Assembly (NCBI GenBank): GCA_009837395.1
Contig: VXTP01000043.1
Location: 372,001-436,000 of the forward strand
Source of the DNA: Gemmatimonadota bacterium
GTDB taxonomy: Bacteria; JAAXHH01
DNA length: 64,000 bases
Direction: 5' to 3'
Shown: one piece after another, positions 1-8,371 of the stretch
Layout of the letters: each line of letters opens with the position of its first letter
Numbering within the stretch: the first letter of the stretch is position 1
Position numbers and translations under genes: made by a program
Notes under the pieces: model-generated
The model's database searches: none
The model's input: only the letters and a program-made list of their open reading frames with translations
What the model was told of the DNA's origin: nothing

Positions 1-596
1 AGCATGACCATGATCGATGCGCCGACCATGAACAGGGCGATGTAAAACGTCACCCACCAGAACATAGGCACGAACCAGATCTGCCAGCGTATGTTTCTCG
101 TGGAATACACGCCTTCGTAGAACTGGTTCAACCCGCCCAGGTGGTTCGGGACCACCAGCCAGGACGGCAAATAGTCGAGGAACAGTTCCGCCCACCGGTT
201 TTCAGGCGTGGCGTGGTAGAACGGGCCGCTGATGATCGATACGGCGTAATTGCTGAAGGCCCAGCCGGGTATGACGGAAGCCGTGAAGACCAGGAAGAAG
301 ATCACGATGAGTTCCTGGCTGGTGAATGGACGGCTGAAGCCCGAGATTTTCAGGCAGGGATTGACCAGCAGGACCATCAGGAGGAAGGGCAGCAGTGCCG
401 CCACCGGCAGATGGGTGACCGTGATGAATGACCCGCGAGTAACGAATTCGGAGGAGATAGACCAGATGGTCAACAGAATGGTGAAGACGCATCCGATCAC
501 CACGGCCCGGAGGGTGAGGCCGGCGGAAACGGGCCGCGCTACGGGAGTTGCGGAGGACATTTCCCGGTCGGAATGTGGCAATGTGACTGTGGACAT
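1..596 (-). CDS. DUF6785-family polytopic membrane protein (3' truncated by window edge)
   Basis: This is the N-terminal 198 residues of a membrane protein that runs off the left edge. The ATG at 596 is followed by about 25 polar residues and then hydrophobic segments near residues 28-45, 57-75 and 88-105, with another at the truncated end. The stretches 'PFTSQELIVIFF', 'TPENRWAELFLDYLPSWLVV' and 'FYEGVYSTRNIRWQIW' match the conserved N-terminal part of DUF6785 proteins, which are large uncharacterised membrane proteins common in Planctomycetes and candidate phyla. Function is unknown. A second in-frame ATG at 560 is possible. It lies 124 bp downstream of the epimerase on the same strand, separated by a repeat-rich spacer. 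Confidence 0.75.
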   Translation of the reverse strand, partial: MSTVTLPHSDREMSSATPVARPVSAGLTLRAVVIGCVFTILLTIWSISSEFVTRGSFITVTHLPVAALLPFLLMVLLVNPCLKISGFSRPFTSQELIVIFFLVFTASVIPGWAFSNYAVSIISGPFYHATPENRWAELFLDYLPSWLVVPNHLGGLNQFYEGVYSTRNIRWQIWFVPMFWWVTFYIALFMVGASIMVM

Positions 597-669
597 GATA
601 GCAGGGGATGTGCGGGGCTGGCTGGCTGAGGTGCTTGCCGCCCGGATTACTGGTCCGTTCCGACTCGTG

Positions 670-756
670 CGTCCACGCGCGTTCACGCGCATACTGCAGT
701 ATTCACGCGTTACTGCGCATTCACGCGCTTTCCACGCACGTCCGAAGCTTTGCCAG
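670..756. repeat. Imperfect short repeats of a TTCACGCG-type unit
   Basis: The spacer between the epimerase and the DUF6785 gene, including the last epimerase codons, contains at least five near-copies of (T/C)(T/C)CACGCG at irregular 10-20 bp spacing. It looks like decayed tandem duplication and resembles better preserved arrays elsewhere in the window. Confidence 0.45.
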
Positions 757-1551
757 TCCTTTTTGTGCCGTGGCCACAGGCCCTTCGGCCCAGTAGGCGG
801 GATTGAACAGTTCGAGCGACAGCATGCCCCGGTATTCCTGCCGTACCAGGCTGGCAACGATCTCGTCCCAGGGCGCTTCGCCGTCTCCAGGATAGACTCT
901 GTGCTCGTCTTCGATATCCGCGCGGGGCGGGTCGGCGGGATAGTCGTTCACGTGGACCAGGCCCAGGCGGCCGGGATCGAGGTAGTCCATCCCGCGCTGG
1001 TGCCCGCTTCCCTTGTACATGTGAAAGATGTCGGTCAGCAGACTGGCGTCACGCACCCCGCTCTCGGCTGCCACGAGCAGGGCTTCTCCGACCGTTCCCA
1101 GCGTCCGGGACACGCCCCAGAACTCCAGCAGGGGTTTCGGGGAGAAATCCGAAACCGCCTCCGTCAGTTCGGCGAATCTCCGGGCGACGGGAAAAAGGTC
1201 TACGTCGCGGTCGTGGATCCCCTTCGGGGCCGTGGCTACGAAGGGGCATTCCAGGACCTGCGCCATTTCGAAGCACCGTCGTGCCTCTTCCAGTCCACGG
1301 GTATGCCGGTCTTTTTCGGGAACCGCCCATTCGAAGAAGGCGATCAGGTTCACGATCCGGATGCCCCGTCCTGCAGCGTGGTTCCGCAGTTGTGTCAACG
1401 TTCCGCCCGCTTCGACCCAAGCATCGATTTCCTCCACCCAGGGTTCGATCCCGTCATATCCGGCATCGGCCGCGATATCCACGTATTCCAGCACGGAAAC
1501 ACCGGGCGATCGGATCGTACTCGTGTTGAGGCAGTAGTCAAAGCATCCCAT
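721..1551 (-). CDS. Sugar phosphate isomerase/epimerase (xylose isomerase-like TIM barrel)
   Basis: The 276-residue protein has the AP-endonuclease-2/xylose-isomerase-like TIM barrel layout: an N-terminal 'DYCLNTSTIR' strand, 'AADAGYDGIEPW' (beta2, with the Glu typical of the metal site), a mid-region aspartate/histidine pair ('LTDIFHMYKG'), 'GLVHVNDYPADPPR' and a late 'LSLELFNP' glutamate. These fit the Glu/Asp/His metal ligands of the family. The ATG at 1551 is preferred over an upstream in-frame start at 1602 because GGAGGGA sits about 8 nt before it. Substrate is unknown; relatives act on inositols, tagatose-type ketoses or oxidised sugars. The DUF6785 gene follows on the same strand. Confidence 0.8.
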   Translation of the reverse strand: MGCFDYCLNTSTIRSPGVSVLEYVDIAADAGYDGIEPWVEEIDAWVEAGGTLTQLRNHAAGRGIRIVNLIAFFEWAVPEKDRHTRGLEEARRCFEMAQVLECPFVATAPKGIHDRDVDLFPVARRFAELTEAVSDFSPKPLLEFWGVSRTLGTVGEALLVAAESGVRDASLLTDIFHMYKGSGHQRGMDYLDPGRLGLVHVNDYPADPPRADIEDEHRVYPGDGEAPWDEIVASLVRQEYRGMLSLELFNPAYWAEGPVATAQKGLAKLRTCVESA

Positions 1552-1742
1552 CGATTGCTTCCCTCCGAGAGTCCGCCGTCTCAACCGATTCGGGTCGGGC
1601 ACGGACGGTGCAACGGCTAAGTCTATTTGCTTGGTTCAGGCTTCGAATCAATTTAGTGTATGTTACAAAAAAAAGTACCGTTTTAACGGTTTTCTTCTAT
1701 ATTGTATACCGCTTTAAACAGAACCCCGTCCAGAACCCCGCA

Positions 1743-2687
1743 ATGATGACGTCAGGAACGAATGTGAGATACGTTTCGCGCTTCCCGAGGTTTGTTCTTC
1801 TCCTTAGTTTCCTGCTGATTTCCAGGTTTGCTGCCGGTCAGGTGACCGAAACGGATGTCATCGGTTCCGCCGTGACTCTTCAGGGTACTCCGGAACGAAT
1901 CATATCGCTCATACCGAGCAACACGGAACTGCTTTTCGCCGTGGGCGCGGGAAGTTCGGTCGTGGGGATCACGAACTACTGCGATTATCCACCGGAAGCC
2001 ACGGAAATTGAGAAGATCGGCGACGTCACGACGATGAGTCTCGAGAAAATCGTGGCGCTCGATCCTGATCTCGTACTGGCCTCAAAGGGAAACGCCAGAG
2101 AACTGGTTTACAGCCTGAAAGCACTGGATATTCCGGTGTTCGTCCTCGACCCCCAGTCGATCGAGGATGTGCTCGATGCGATCGGCACGGTGGGCAGGCT
2201 TGTCGGGCGCGAGGAATTGGCACGCGAGCTTACCGACGAGTACCGCCAACGGCTGGCTGCGGTGGCGGAGCGCATCGACGGCCTGACCGAAAACGAACGT
2301 CCCAGGATATTCGTCGGCAGCCCCTTTCGGGACGAGAACTGGACCCCCGGACCTGAAACGTTCACCTCGGCGGTGATTCAACGGGCCGGCGGGCGGAACG
2401 TGGCCGACGACCTGGCACCCGGTACGTGGGCGGTGTACAACCTGGAAAACATCGTGTCAAAGGATCCCCAGGTCCTCCTTTCCACGCTGGGTGAAGGGCA
2501 GGACGCGGAGGAAGTCCGGGAAAGCTACCTGGTACGGGCGAAGTCGCTGAAAGGCTGGCAGGGCCTGGACGCCGTGCGCAATGAACGCATCGTTCTGATC
2601 CCCGAGAACTGGCTGCTTCGTCCCGCCCCCAGGCTCTTCCAAGCGATCGAAACCCTGGCGGCCGCCTTGCATCCGAACCGGTTCTGA
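1743..2687 (+). CDS. BtuF/FepB-like periplasmic binding protein for cobalamin or iron-siderophore
   Basis: The 314-residue protein begins with a signal peptide (basic 'RYVSRFPRF', hydrophobic 'VLLLSFLLISRFAAG', probable cleavage before Q). It then shows the class III binding-protein pattern: 'RIISLIPSNTELLFAVGAG', 'IGDVTTMSLEKIVALDPDLVLA', and 'RPRIFVGSP' before the second lobe. This is the BtuF-type fold with a rigid helix between lobes. No BtuC/BtuD partners or TonB receptor lie nearby, so the ligand is open. The two adjacent ATGs at 1743/1746 are chosen because they precede the signal peptide; the longer reading frame back to 1608 would bury it. The upstream 120 bp is AT-rich and probably holds the promoter, but I could not fix a clear -35/-10 pair. 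Confidence 0.8.
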   Translation: MMTSGTNVRYVSRFPRFVLLLSFLLISRFAAGQVTETDVIGSAVTLQGTPERIISLIPSNTELLFAVGAGSSVVGITNYCDYPPEATEIEKIGDVTTMSLEKIVALDPDLVLASKGNARELVYSLKALDIPVFVLDPQSIEDVLDAIGTVGRLVGREELARELTDEYRQRLAAVAERIDGLTENERPRIFVGSPFRDENWTPGPETFTSAVIQRAGGRNVADDLAPGTWAVYNLENIVSKDPQVLLSTLGEGQDAEEVRESYLVRAKSLKGWQGLDAVRNERIVLIPENWLLRPAPRLFQAIETLAAALHPNRF

Positions 2688-2760
2688 TTTTCCGGACTTA
2701 TCTCGGATTGATCCCTGACTGAAGATTCAGTACGAAACTAAACCCAACCGTACCTCTTCC

Positions 2761-4953
2761 ATGCCGCTGATCAACAAGATTCCATCCGAACTGACCCGTC
2801 TGATCCCATCCGGCCTGCCTGCAGGCGAGGACCATGGCGATCTCCTTTTCGCCTGCAAGACCGACCTGGCGCCCGACGGCCGCATTGACGAATCGATGCT
2901 GGCCGTGACCCGACGGCACCTGGTGGTTGCAACCCGATCCGGCGGGGCATGGACGCTGACCCACACCCTGTCTTTGGCGGCGATTAACGGCCTGACTGTA
3001 GAACCCCTTGTCGGCGCGAGTGCGCTTGTGGCCGAGGTGGACGGTAAGAGCATCCGGCTGCTCCGGTACACCCATGCCGTGGCGCAGGACATGACAGATG
3101 CCGTCGAGTCTCTGTTGCACCTGATCGGCCCCGATGGCAGCACGGATCACACGGAGCCCGTTGCCGAGGAACCGGTCCCGGACTGGTCGAGCCGCGAGGC
3201 CCACCTGCGCACGTTTGGGCGCTTGTGGACTTTCTGCCTGCCCCACTGGCGCAAGCTGGTCATCGCCATGGTGGTCACGGTTGCCGCGTCGGCCATCGAC
3301 CTGCTGCCCCCGTACCTGACCATGATCCTTGTCGACCAGGTCCTGGTGGACCAGAGCATGTATATCTGGCTTCCTTCAATCGTCGCGCTCCTGGCCGTTT
3401 CCCGGATCGTCCATACCGGGGTGACCATCATAAGCGGAAGAATGCTGGCCGTGCTGGGCGACCGCCTGGCCTACGACGCGCGGTCCGAACTGCTGAACGT
3501 GCTGCAACTCCTGCCCCTCAAGTACTACGACATGCAGCAGACGGGCGGTCTCATGGCCCGCATCGCCCGGGACGCCAAGTCGATCCACTATTTCTGGATC
3601 GATTTCGCGCCGCAGGTGGTGCAGCAGGGACTGCTCGTGATCGGCATGACCGCGGTGCTGTTCTACCTCAACTGGGAACTGGCGCTCCTCGTCCTGATCC
3701 CCATTCCCGCCATCATCTTCGCCTCGGTCCATATCAAGCGGTACCTGATGTGGTTCTACGGCAGGTCGTGGGACAGCTGGGCGACCTTCTTCGAGCGGGT
3801 GAACGACGCGCTGGCCGGCATCCGGGTCGTGAAGATCTTTGCCCAGGAGAAACGGCAGAGCCGGGACATGCAGCTCGAGAACGAGAAGGTGTTCACGGCC
3901 GAACGCAACATCCATGTCCGTTCGCGCACGGTGCGCCCGCTGCTCGCTTTCCTCGTGTCCGTGGGCGGACTGCTCGTTCTGTTGTACGGCGGCCTCCTGG
4001 TGCAGTCGAACGCCATGACGGTCGGCATGCTGGTGGCCTTCCTCCTCTACCTGGCCATGTTCTACAGTCCCGTGCAGCAACTGACCGGTATGGCCGACTG
4101 GATCCCGGAGATGATGACGGCCATCACCCGGACCTTCGAAGTCATCGACAGTCCCATCGAGGAGTACACGCCGGCCGATATCGTGGACGTACCTCGTTTC
4201 GAAGGACGCCTGGAGCTTCAGGACGTCAACTTTGGCTACGTGGCGCACCAGCCGGTGCTCAAGGGGATCAACCTGCACGTCGAACCGGGCGAGATGATCG
4301 GGCTCGTGGGGCACTCGGGCGCCGGGAAGTCCACTCTGATCAAGCTGATGTGCCGGTTCTACGACGTGGATGGCGGACGGATCCTGATCGATGGAACCGA
4401 TGTGCGCCGGATGGACCTGACGCAACTGCGCAGCCAGATCGGTTACGTGGAGCAGGACCCCTTTCTGTTCGCCGGATCCGTGGCCGACAATATCCGCTTC
4501 GGCAACCAGGAAGCGTCCCGTGAGGAGATCATCGAGGCCGCCATCAACGCGAACGCCCACGAGTTCATCGTCAAACTGCCCGACGGATACGATACGCCGG
4601 TCGGGGAACGAGGCGGCCGGCTATCGGGCGGGGAGCGCCAGCGGGTCGCGATCGCACGGGCCATCCTGCACGATCCGAGGATCCTGATACTCGACGAACC
4701 CACGTCGGCCCTCGACCTGGAAACGGAGAAGAAGATCCAGGAAGCCCTGGGACGGCTCATGGAGGGCCGCACGACGCTCGCCATCGCCCATCGCCTGTCC
4801 ACCCTGAGAGACGCCGACCGCCTGCTCGTCCTCAAGAACGGTGAGCCGGTGGAATTGGGCACCCACGAGGAACTGCTGGACCGGCAGGGCGAGTATTACC
4901 GCCTGGTCCAGCTGCACACCAACGTCTCTAGCATCGTGGGCGTGGAGGGGTAG
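2761..4953 (+). CDS. ABC exporter (fused permease-ATPase) with extra N-terminal domain
   Basis: This is a 730-residue half-transporter. Residues 1-150 form an extra soluble beta-rich region ('LAVTRRHLVVATRSGGAWTL') not found in standard exporters. Residues about 160-440 are the six-helix ABC transmembrane domain with coupling-helix sequence 'VVKIFAQEKRQ'. Residues about 480-720 are the ATPase, with Walker A GHSGAGKST near 517, signature LSGGERQ near 621 and Walker B ILILDEPTSALD near 641, followed by the H-loop 'AIAHRLS'. It probably works as a homodimer. The DUF1854 gene starts 3 nt after its stop, a pairing typical of this subfamily, so the two likely form one functional unit. No convincing ribosome binding site precedes the ATG. 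Substrate unknown. Confidence 0.85.
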   Translation: MPLINKIPSELTRLIPSGLPAGEDHGDLLFACKTDLAPDGRIDESMLAVTRRHLVVATRSGGAWTLTHTLSLAAINGLTVEPLVGASALVAEVDGKSIRLLRYTHAVAQDMTDAVESLLHLIGPDGSTDHTEPVAEEPVPDWSSREAHLRTFGRLWTFCLPHWRKLVIAMVVTVAASAIDLLPPYLTMILVDQVLVDQSMYIWLPSIVALLAVSRIVHTGVTIISGRMLAVLGDRLAYDARSELLNVLQLLPLKYYDMQQTGGLMARIARDAKSIHYFWIDFAPQVVQQGLLVIGMTAVLFYLNWELALLVLIPIPAIIFASVHIKRYLMWFYGRSWDSWATFFERVNDALAGIRVVKIFAQEKRQSRDMQLENEKVFTAERNIHVRSRTVRPLLAFLVSVGGLLVLLYGGLLVQSNAMTVGMLVAFLLYLAMFYSPVQQLTGMADWIPEMMTAITRTFEVIDSPIEEYTPADIVDVPRFEGRLELQDVNFGYVAHQPVLKGINLHVEPGEMIGLVGHSGAGKSTLIKLMCRFYDVDGGRILIDGTDVRRMDLTQLRSQIGYVEQDPFLFAGSVADNIRFGNQEASREEIIEAAINANAHEFIVKLPDGYDTPVGERGGRLSGGERQRVAIARAILHDPRILILDEPTSALDLETEKKIQEALGRLMEGRTTLAIAHRLSTLRDADRLLVLKNGEPVELGTHEELLDRQGEYYRLVQLHTNVSSIVGVEG

Positions 4954-4956
4954 GAC

Positions 4957-5436
4957 ATGTCCATTCTCGACCCGGCCGCCGTTCACCTCGAGCGGCGGGA
5001 CGACCAGCCGCCCACCCTGTCCATCGCGGGCGATCTGTTCTTCAACGTCAAGATACGACAGGCATTTCCGCTTTCGCAGGAGAGCCGGTACATCACCTTC
5101 TTCGACCAGGAAGACGAGTACCTGGGCATCGTGGCCGACCCGGGAGCATGCGACGAGGAAACCGGTCGCATCATCCGCGATGAGATCGAATGGCGCTATT
5201 TCCGTCCGAGGATAACGCGGATCGTGGAAATGGAAGGCCGGGGAGGGACGTCGCTGTTCTCCGTGGAGACGGACCGCGGCGAGGTGAAGATCCCGATGCG
5301 GGACCTGAGGGAAGGCATGGTGGAGTTGTCGCCCGGCCGTATCCTGATCACGGACGAAAACGGCAACCGGTACGAGATCCCCGACCTCGACCGGCTGGAC
5401 CGGCGCAGCCGCCGCCTGATCCGCCGTCTGATTTAA
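4957..5436 (+). CDS. DUF1854 protein, partner of the upstream ABC exporter
   Basis: The 159-residue soluble protein has no signal peptide or membrane segment. The pattern 'FPLSQESRYITFFDQEDEYLGIV' followed by 'YFRPRITRIVEMEGRGG', 'FSVETDRGEVKIPMRDLRE' and a C-terminal 'GNRYEIPDLDRLD' matches DUF1854, a small family found almost always beside ABC exporters of the preceding type and in some species beside cyanophycin genes. It starts 3 nt after the exporter stop, so translational coupling is likely. Role unknown; a regulatory or accessory subunit is the simplest reading. It ends only 3 nt from the stop of the convergent PGPGW gene. Confidence 0.75.
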   Translation: MSILDPAAVHLERRDDQPPTLSIAGDLFFNVKIRQAFPLSQESRYITFFDQEDEYLGIVADPGACDEETGRIIRDEIEWRYFRPRITRIVEMEGRGGTSLFSVETDRGEVKIPMRDLREGMVELSPGRILITDENGNRYEIPDLDRLDRRSRRLIRRLI

Positions 5437-5439
5437 CGC

Positions 5440-5811
5440 TTAGTTCAACAGGATCGGCGCGATCTTCGCATAGGCCGTTTTGAATCCCAGCACGGCCAGG
5501 TAGATCCCCACGCCCAGCAAGACGATCAGGATCGTGCCGATAGCGACCAGCAGCGATTTGCTCGCGGCGAACCGTACCTTGAGTTGTTCTACTTTGGCGT
5601 AGATGTCCGGATACTTCTTCTCCAGGCGGGCCAACATGCGCTGGGCAAAGGCGTAGCGCGTGGACAGGATCGTCAGCCCGATGACGATGAACAGCACGCC
5701 CTGCAGCAGCGGCAGGAACAGGCCCAGGACCCCGATGACGAGAAAGGTCCATCCGAATACGTCCTGGGCTATGCGTAGAAGTGGTTTGCGTGCTATCTGC
5801 TCGTTTCCAAT
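5440..5811 (-). CDS. PGPGW-like small membrane protein with unresolved start
   Basis: Translating back from the stop at 5440 gives two hydrophobic segments: 'VFGWTFLVIGVLGLFLPLLQGVLFIVIGLTIL' (a hairpin like the PGPGW transmembrane family, with LPLLQG in place of the LPxPG turn) and 'LLVAIGTILIVLLGVGIYLAVLGF', linked by a basic helix. The first hairpin lies upstream of the only ordinary start, a GTG at 5697 that would cut it in half. Between the hairpin and an in-frame TAA at 5817-5815 there is no ATG, GTG or TTG; the best remaining candidate is ATT at 5811. In the same frame above the TAA, an ATG at 5856 encodes 13 codons beginning 5 nt after the TPR gene stop. So this is an ATT-started gene, a gene split by a nonsense change, or a sequencing error. 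Function unknown. Confidence 0.6.
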   Translation of the reverse strand: MGNEQIARKPLLRIAQDVFGWTFLVIGVLGLFLPLLQGVLFIVIGLTILSTRYAFAQRMLARLEKKYPDIYAKVEQLKVRFAASKSLLVAIGTILIVLLGVGIYLAVLGFKTAYAKIAPILLN

Positions 5812-5861
5812 CGTTTAGCGGTAGATCCCGCCCGGTAACGGTTCGTCCAGTCGCATGCAGA

Positions 5862-6173
5862 TCAATCCAGAAACGCGAGGGCTTCCCGCATTTCGTCCAG
5901 GTCCTTGGCGTCGCCCTGGCGCTCCGCCACAACGATCCCCTGCTCGTAACACCTGCGTGCCTCATCATCGCGGTCCAGCTGTTCGTAAACCCGCCCGGCC
6001 TGGTGATAGCCCGCCGTGTAGTCGGGCGATGCCGCCATGAGCCGTTCGAGGATACCCGCCGCTTCTTCGAGCCGGTGCGAACTCACGTATTCCAGCGCGA
6101 TCGCGTACTGGATGAAGGGATCGTCGGGATCCTTGCTGGCGAGTTGTTCAAGCTGTTCGAGGCGCGAGTTCAT
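5862..6173 (-). CDS. Small TPR-repeat protein
   Basis: This is a 103-residue all-helical protein with about two and a half tetratricopeptide repeats: 'DPFIQYAIALEYVSSHRLEEAAGILERLMAASPDY' followed by 'AGYHQAGRVYEQLDRDDEARRCYEQGIVVA', showing the usual A8/G-Y11/A20/P32 pattern. There is no signal peptide. The ATG at 6173 is preferred over the one at 6182 because GGAGG is 9 nt before 6173 but abuts 6182. It is probably a cytoplasmic protein-interaction module; the partner is unknown. The PGPGW-like gene follows closely on the same strand. Confidence 0.75.
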   Translation of the reverse strand: MNSRLEQLEQLASKDPDDPFIQYAIALEYVSSHRLEEAAGILERLMAASPDYTAGYHQAGRVYEQLDRDDEARRCYEQGIVVAERQGDAKDLDEMREALAFLD

Positions 6174-6225
6174 GCCGCGCATCCTCCGCGAATCGGTGTA
6201 TCTACATTGTATCTACTGCGTATAG

Positions 6226-6996
6226 CTATATCAGCGAACGGGACTGGCAACCGTCCACGTTGATGCAGGCGCCGGTCACCCAGCTCGCCCGGTCGGATGA
6301 CAGGAAGACCACCACGTCCGCGATCTCTTCGGGCTTGCCGAAGCGTCCGGCCGGGAGCTCCTGTTCTATGAATTTACCGATGCCCTCCGGGTCCGCGTCC
6401 AGCCGCTTCTGCCAGTTACCCCCCGGGAATATGATTGAACCTGGCGCCACTGTGTTCACGCGGATGCCGGTCTTGGCCACTTCCTTGGCGAGTGTTTTGC
6501 CCATGGAAATCTCCGCGGCCTTCGTGGCGTTGTAGGTGGCGGGACCGCCCGCTTCGCGTCCGAAGATCGAGGAAATCGTGATGATCGACCCGCTTTCCTG
6601 CGCGCGCATCGTGGGCAGTACGGCCCGCGTCGCCCGGACCGCCGCGAACATGTTCAGGTTGAACACGTGAAGCCACTCGTCATCCGATACGTCGTCGAAG
6701 GGGTTCCAGACGCTTCCACCCACGTTGTTGACCAGGATGTCGATGCGTCCCCACCGCGCCAGCGTCGCCTCCACGACCCGCTCTATGCCTTCGGCCGTGG
6801 TCAGGTCCCCGGCCGTCGCCAGCGTCTCGACGCCCGTCTGCGCGACTTCCTTCTCAGTTTCGAGCAGCCGTTCTTCCCCTCTGGCACTCAGGCTGACGTG
6901 ACATCCCTCCTCCGCCAGGCCCAGAGCGATCGATCGTCCAATACCCCGGCTCGAGCCCGTTATCAGCGCGACTCTTTCCTTTAATCCCAGGTCCAT
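6226..6996 (-). CDS. SDR-family NAD(P)-dependent oxidoreductase
   Basis: This 256-residue classical short-chain dehydrogenase has the Rossmann glycine motif GSSRGIG at 14-20, NNVGG near 90-94, catalytic Ser near 143 and YNATK (Tyr155, Lys159). A 'APGSIIFPGG' loop and the C-terminal 'WVTGACINVDGCQSRSLI' follow. The family interconverts alcohols and carbonyls; this one resembles glucose/3-oxoacyl dehydrogenase-type members of unassigned substrate. It ends 43 bp before the TPR gene region and starts 14 bp after the zinc dehydrogenase stop on the same strand, so the two dehydrogenases are probably co-transcribed. Confidence 0.85.
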   Translation of the reverse strand: MDLGLKERVALITGSSRGIGRSIALGLAEEGCHVSLSARGEERLLETEKEVAQTGVETLATAGDLTTAEGIERVVEATLARWGRIDILVNNVGGSVWNPFDDVSDDEWLHVFNLNMFAAVRATRAVLPTMRAQESGSIITISSIFGREAGGPATYNATKAAEISMGKTLAKEVAKTGIRVNTVAPGSIIFPGGNWQKRLDADPEGIGKFIEQELPAGRFGKPEEIADVVVFLSSDRASWVTGACINVDGCQSRSLI

Positions 6997-7010
6997 TACA
7001 AGTCCTTTCT

Positions 7011-8036
7011 TTAGTCAACCGGTTCGAACAGTATCTTCATGCCTTCTCTGTTCAACAGCCGTTGGAATGCGTTCTCCCACTCGGTTAAAGGAACCACGTC
7101 CGACACGATGGGTTCCAGTTCGATCCTGCGTTGATCCAGCATCACCATGGTGCGGTCCCAGGCATCCAGGGATCCGGCGAAGGAGGTCCGTATATCGATT
7201 TCCTTCAGTTCCGCCGGGAAGAAATCCACCTCGAAGGGTCCGCCGTGCAGGCCGATCTGCATGATGGTGCCCTGCTTCCTGACGAGTTCGATGGCCGAAC
7301 GGGTGGCCGCCGCCGACCCGGAACATTCGTACACCACGTCGGCGCCGTAGCCCCCGGTCCGATCCCTGACGAGATCGGGCAGGTCCACCTCTTCGATGTT
7401 GACGGTCTCGTCGGCCCACCGCGCGCCGAGTTCAAGCCGGTCTTCATCCGCCGAAGTGCCGGTCAGGATGACATAGGCGCCTTCCGCTTTCGCCACCTGC
7501 GTAGTCAGCATACCGATGGGGCCGGGTCCGGTCACCACCGCCACATCGCCGGCGGTAACGGACGTGCGTATGGAGACGGCCTTCACACAGCAGCATAGAG
7601 GTTCGCTCAGCGCGCCGATGGTGAGGTCCAGGTGTTCCGGGATCCTTCGCAAGGCCCAGGCGGGCATGACCACGTACTTCGTGAATACGCCGTGTACCCC
7701 GCTGCCGATGGACAGGCGGCTGTCGCAGAGACTGTGCTGGCCCGCCACACAGTACCGGCACACGCCGCAGACGACGGTGGTCGGAATGCCGGTCACCGCG
7801 TCGCCCGGCCGGAATTCGTCCGTGCCGGACACTTCGTCCACGATGCCGGAGAACTCGTGACCCATGATCACCGGCGGTCTGTAGGGGTACTCGTCCTTGT
7901 AGATGTGGATGTCCGTACCGCAGATCCCCGCGGCCCGGATCTCCACCCGGACCTCCCCGGAACCGGGCTCTGGAACCGGCATGTCCCGGACTTCCATGTT
8001 GACCGGTCCATGGTCGTATTTAACCAGTCCTTGCAT
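7011..8036 (-). CDS. Zinc-dependent medium-chain alcohol/polyol dehydrogenase
   Basis: The 341-residue protein has a GroES-like N-terminus carrying the catalytic zinc site (Cys39 in GICGTD, His60-Glu61 in GHEFSG) and a four-cysteine structural zinc loop (Cys90, 93, 96, 104). A Rossmann domain with 'VVTGPGPIGML' follows. This arrangement is shared by threonine, sorbitol and butanediol dehydrogenases; the exact substrate cannot be read from sequence. The ATG at 8036 is chosen because GAGG immediately precedes it and the family N-terminus starts there; the longer in-frame extension to 8138 has no conserved sequence. The SDR gene is 14 bp downstream. Confidence 0.85.
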   Translation of the reverse strand: MQGLVKYDHGPVNMEVRDMPVPEPGSGEVRVEIRAAGICGTDIHIYKDEYPYRPPVIMGHEFSGIVDEVSGTDEFRPGDAVTGIPTTVVCGVCRYCVAGQHSLCDSRLSIGSGVHGVFTKYVVMPAWALRRIPEHLDLTIGALSEPLCCCVKAVSIRTSVTAGDVAVVTGPGPIGMLTTQVAKAEGAYVILTGTSADEDRLELGARWADETVNIEEVDLPDLVRDRTGGYGADVVYECSGSAAATRSAIELVRKQGTIMQIGLHGGPFEVDFFPAELKEIDIRTSFAGSLDAWDRTMVMLDQRRIELEPIVSDVVPLTEWENAFQRLLNREGMKILFEPVD

Positions 8037-8166
8037 CCTCGAATCCCCGCGAACACCGTTCAGGATTTCTACCGCTCGATGCACCGCCGAAATAGGCGGT
8101 CTGAATATATGCCGGTGTATACGCGATGACAAGATCATTCACTGCCTGGATGTCCGCATTAAGGCG

Positions 8167-8196
8167 TTGACAATCCGGCAGGCAGGTTCATATGTT
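8167..8196 (+). promoter_or_regulatory. Candidate sigma-70 promoter for tRNA-Arg
   Basis: TTGACA (8167-8172), an 18-bp spacer, and TATGTT (8191-8196) end 35 bp before the mature tRNA 5' end. The -35 is a perfect consensus and the -10 matches four of six positions. Confidence 0.5.
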
Positions 8197-8231
8197 GAGC
8201 ACGGGCCAAGCCGGACCGGAACTTCACTTCT

Positions 8232-8304
8232 GCCCCCGTAGCTCAGTGGATAGAGCAACGGTTTCCTAAACCGTTGGTCGGGTGTTCGACTCACCCCGGG
8301 GGTA
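8232..8304 (+). tRNA. tRNA-Arg (anticodon CCU)
   Basis: A full cloverleaf can be drawn by eye: acceptor stem 8232-8238 with 8297-8303 (one G.U at the end), D arm GCTC/GAGC, anticodon stem ACGGT/ACCGT around loop TTCCTAA (anticodon CCT), and T arm GGGTG/CACCC with loop TTCGACT. The discriminator is A8304; CCA is not encoded. It reads AGG codons. Confidence 0.95.
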
Positions 8305-8371
8305 TTCCCGGTCTTGAGCCCGTCTCTCGTGTTTCCCCCGCTTCCCCGCGCACATCCGCAGGAGGGTCTCC

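Noticed and set aside
250-1620. 456-codon plus-strand open frame
   Set aside because: It is antisense to the DUF6785 and epimerase genes, has no family motifs, and is a by-product of high GC content.
1608-1742. Cobalamin riboswitch upstream of the BtuF-like gene
   Set aside because: No B12-box-like sequence or suitable structure was recognised in the short AT-rich leader.
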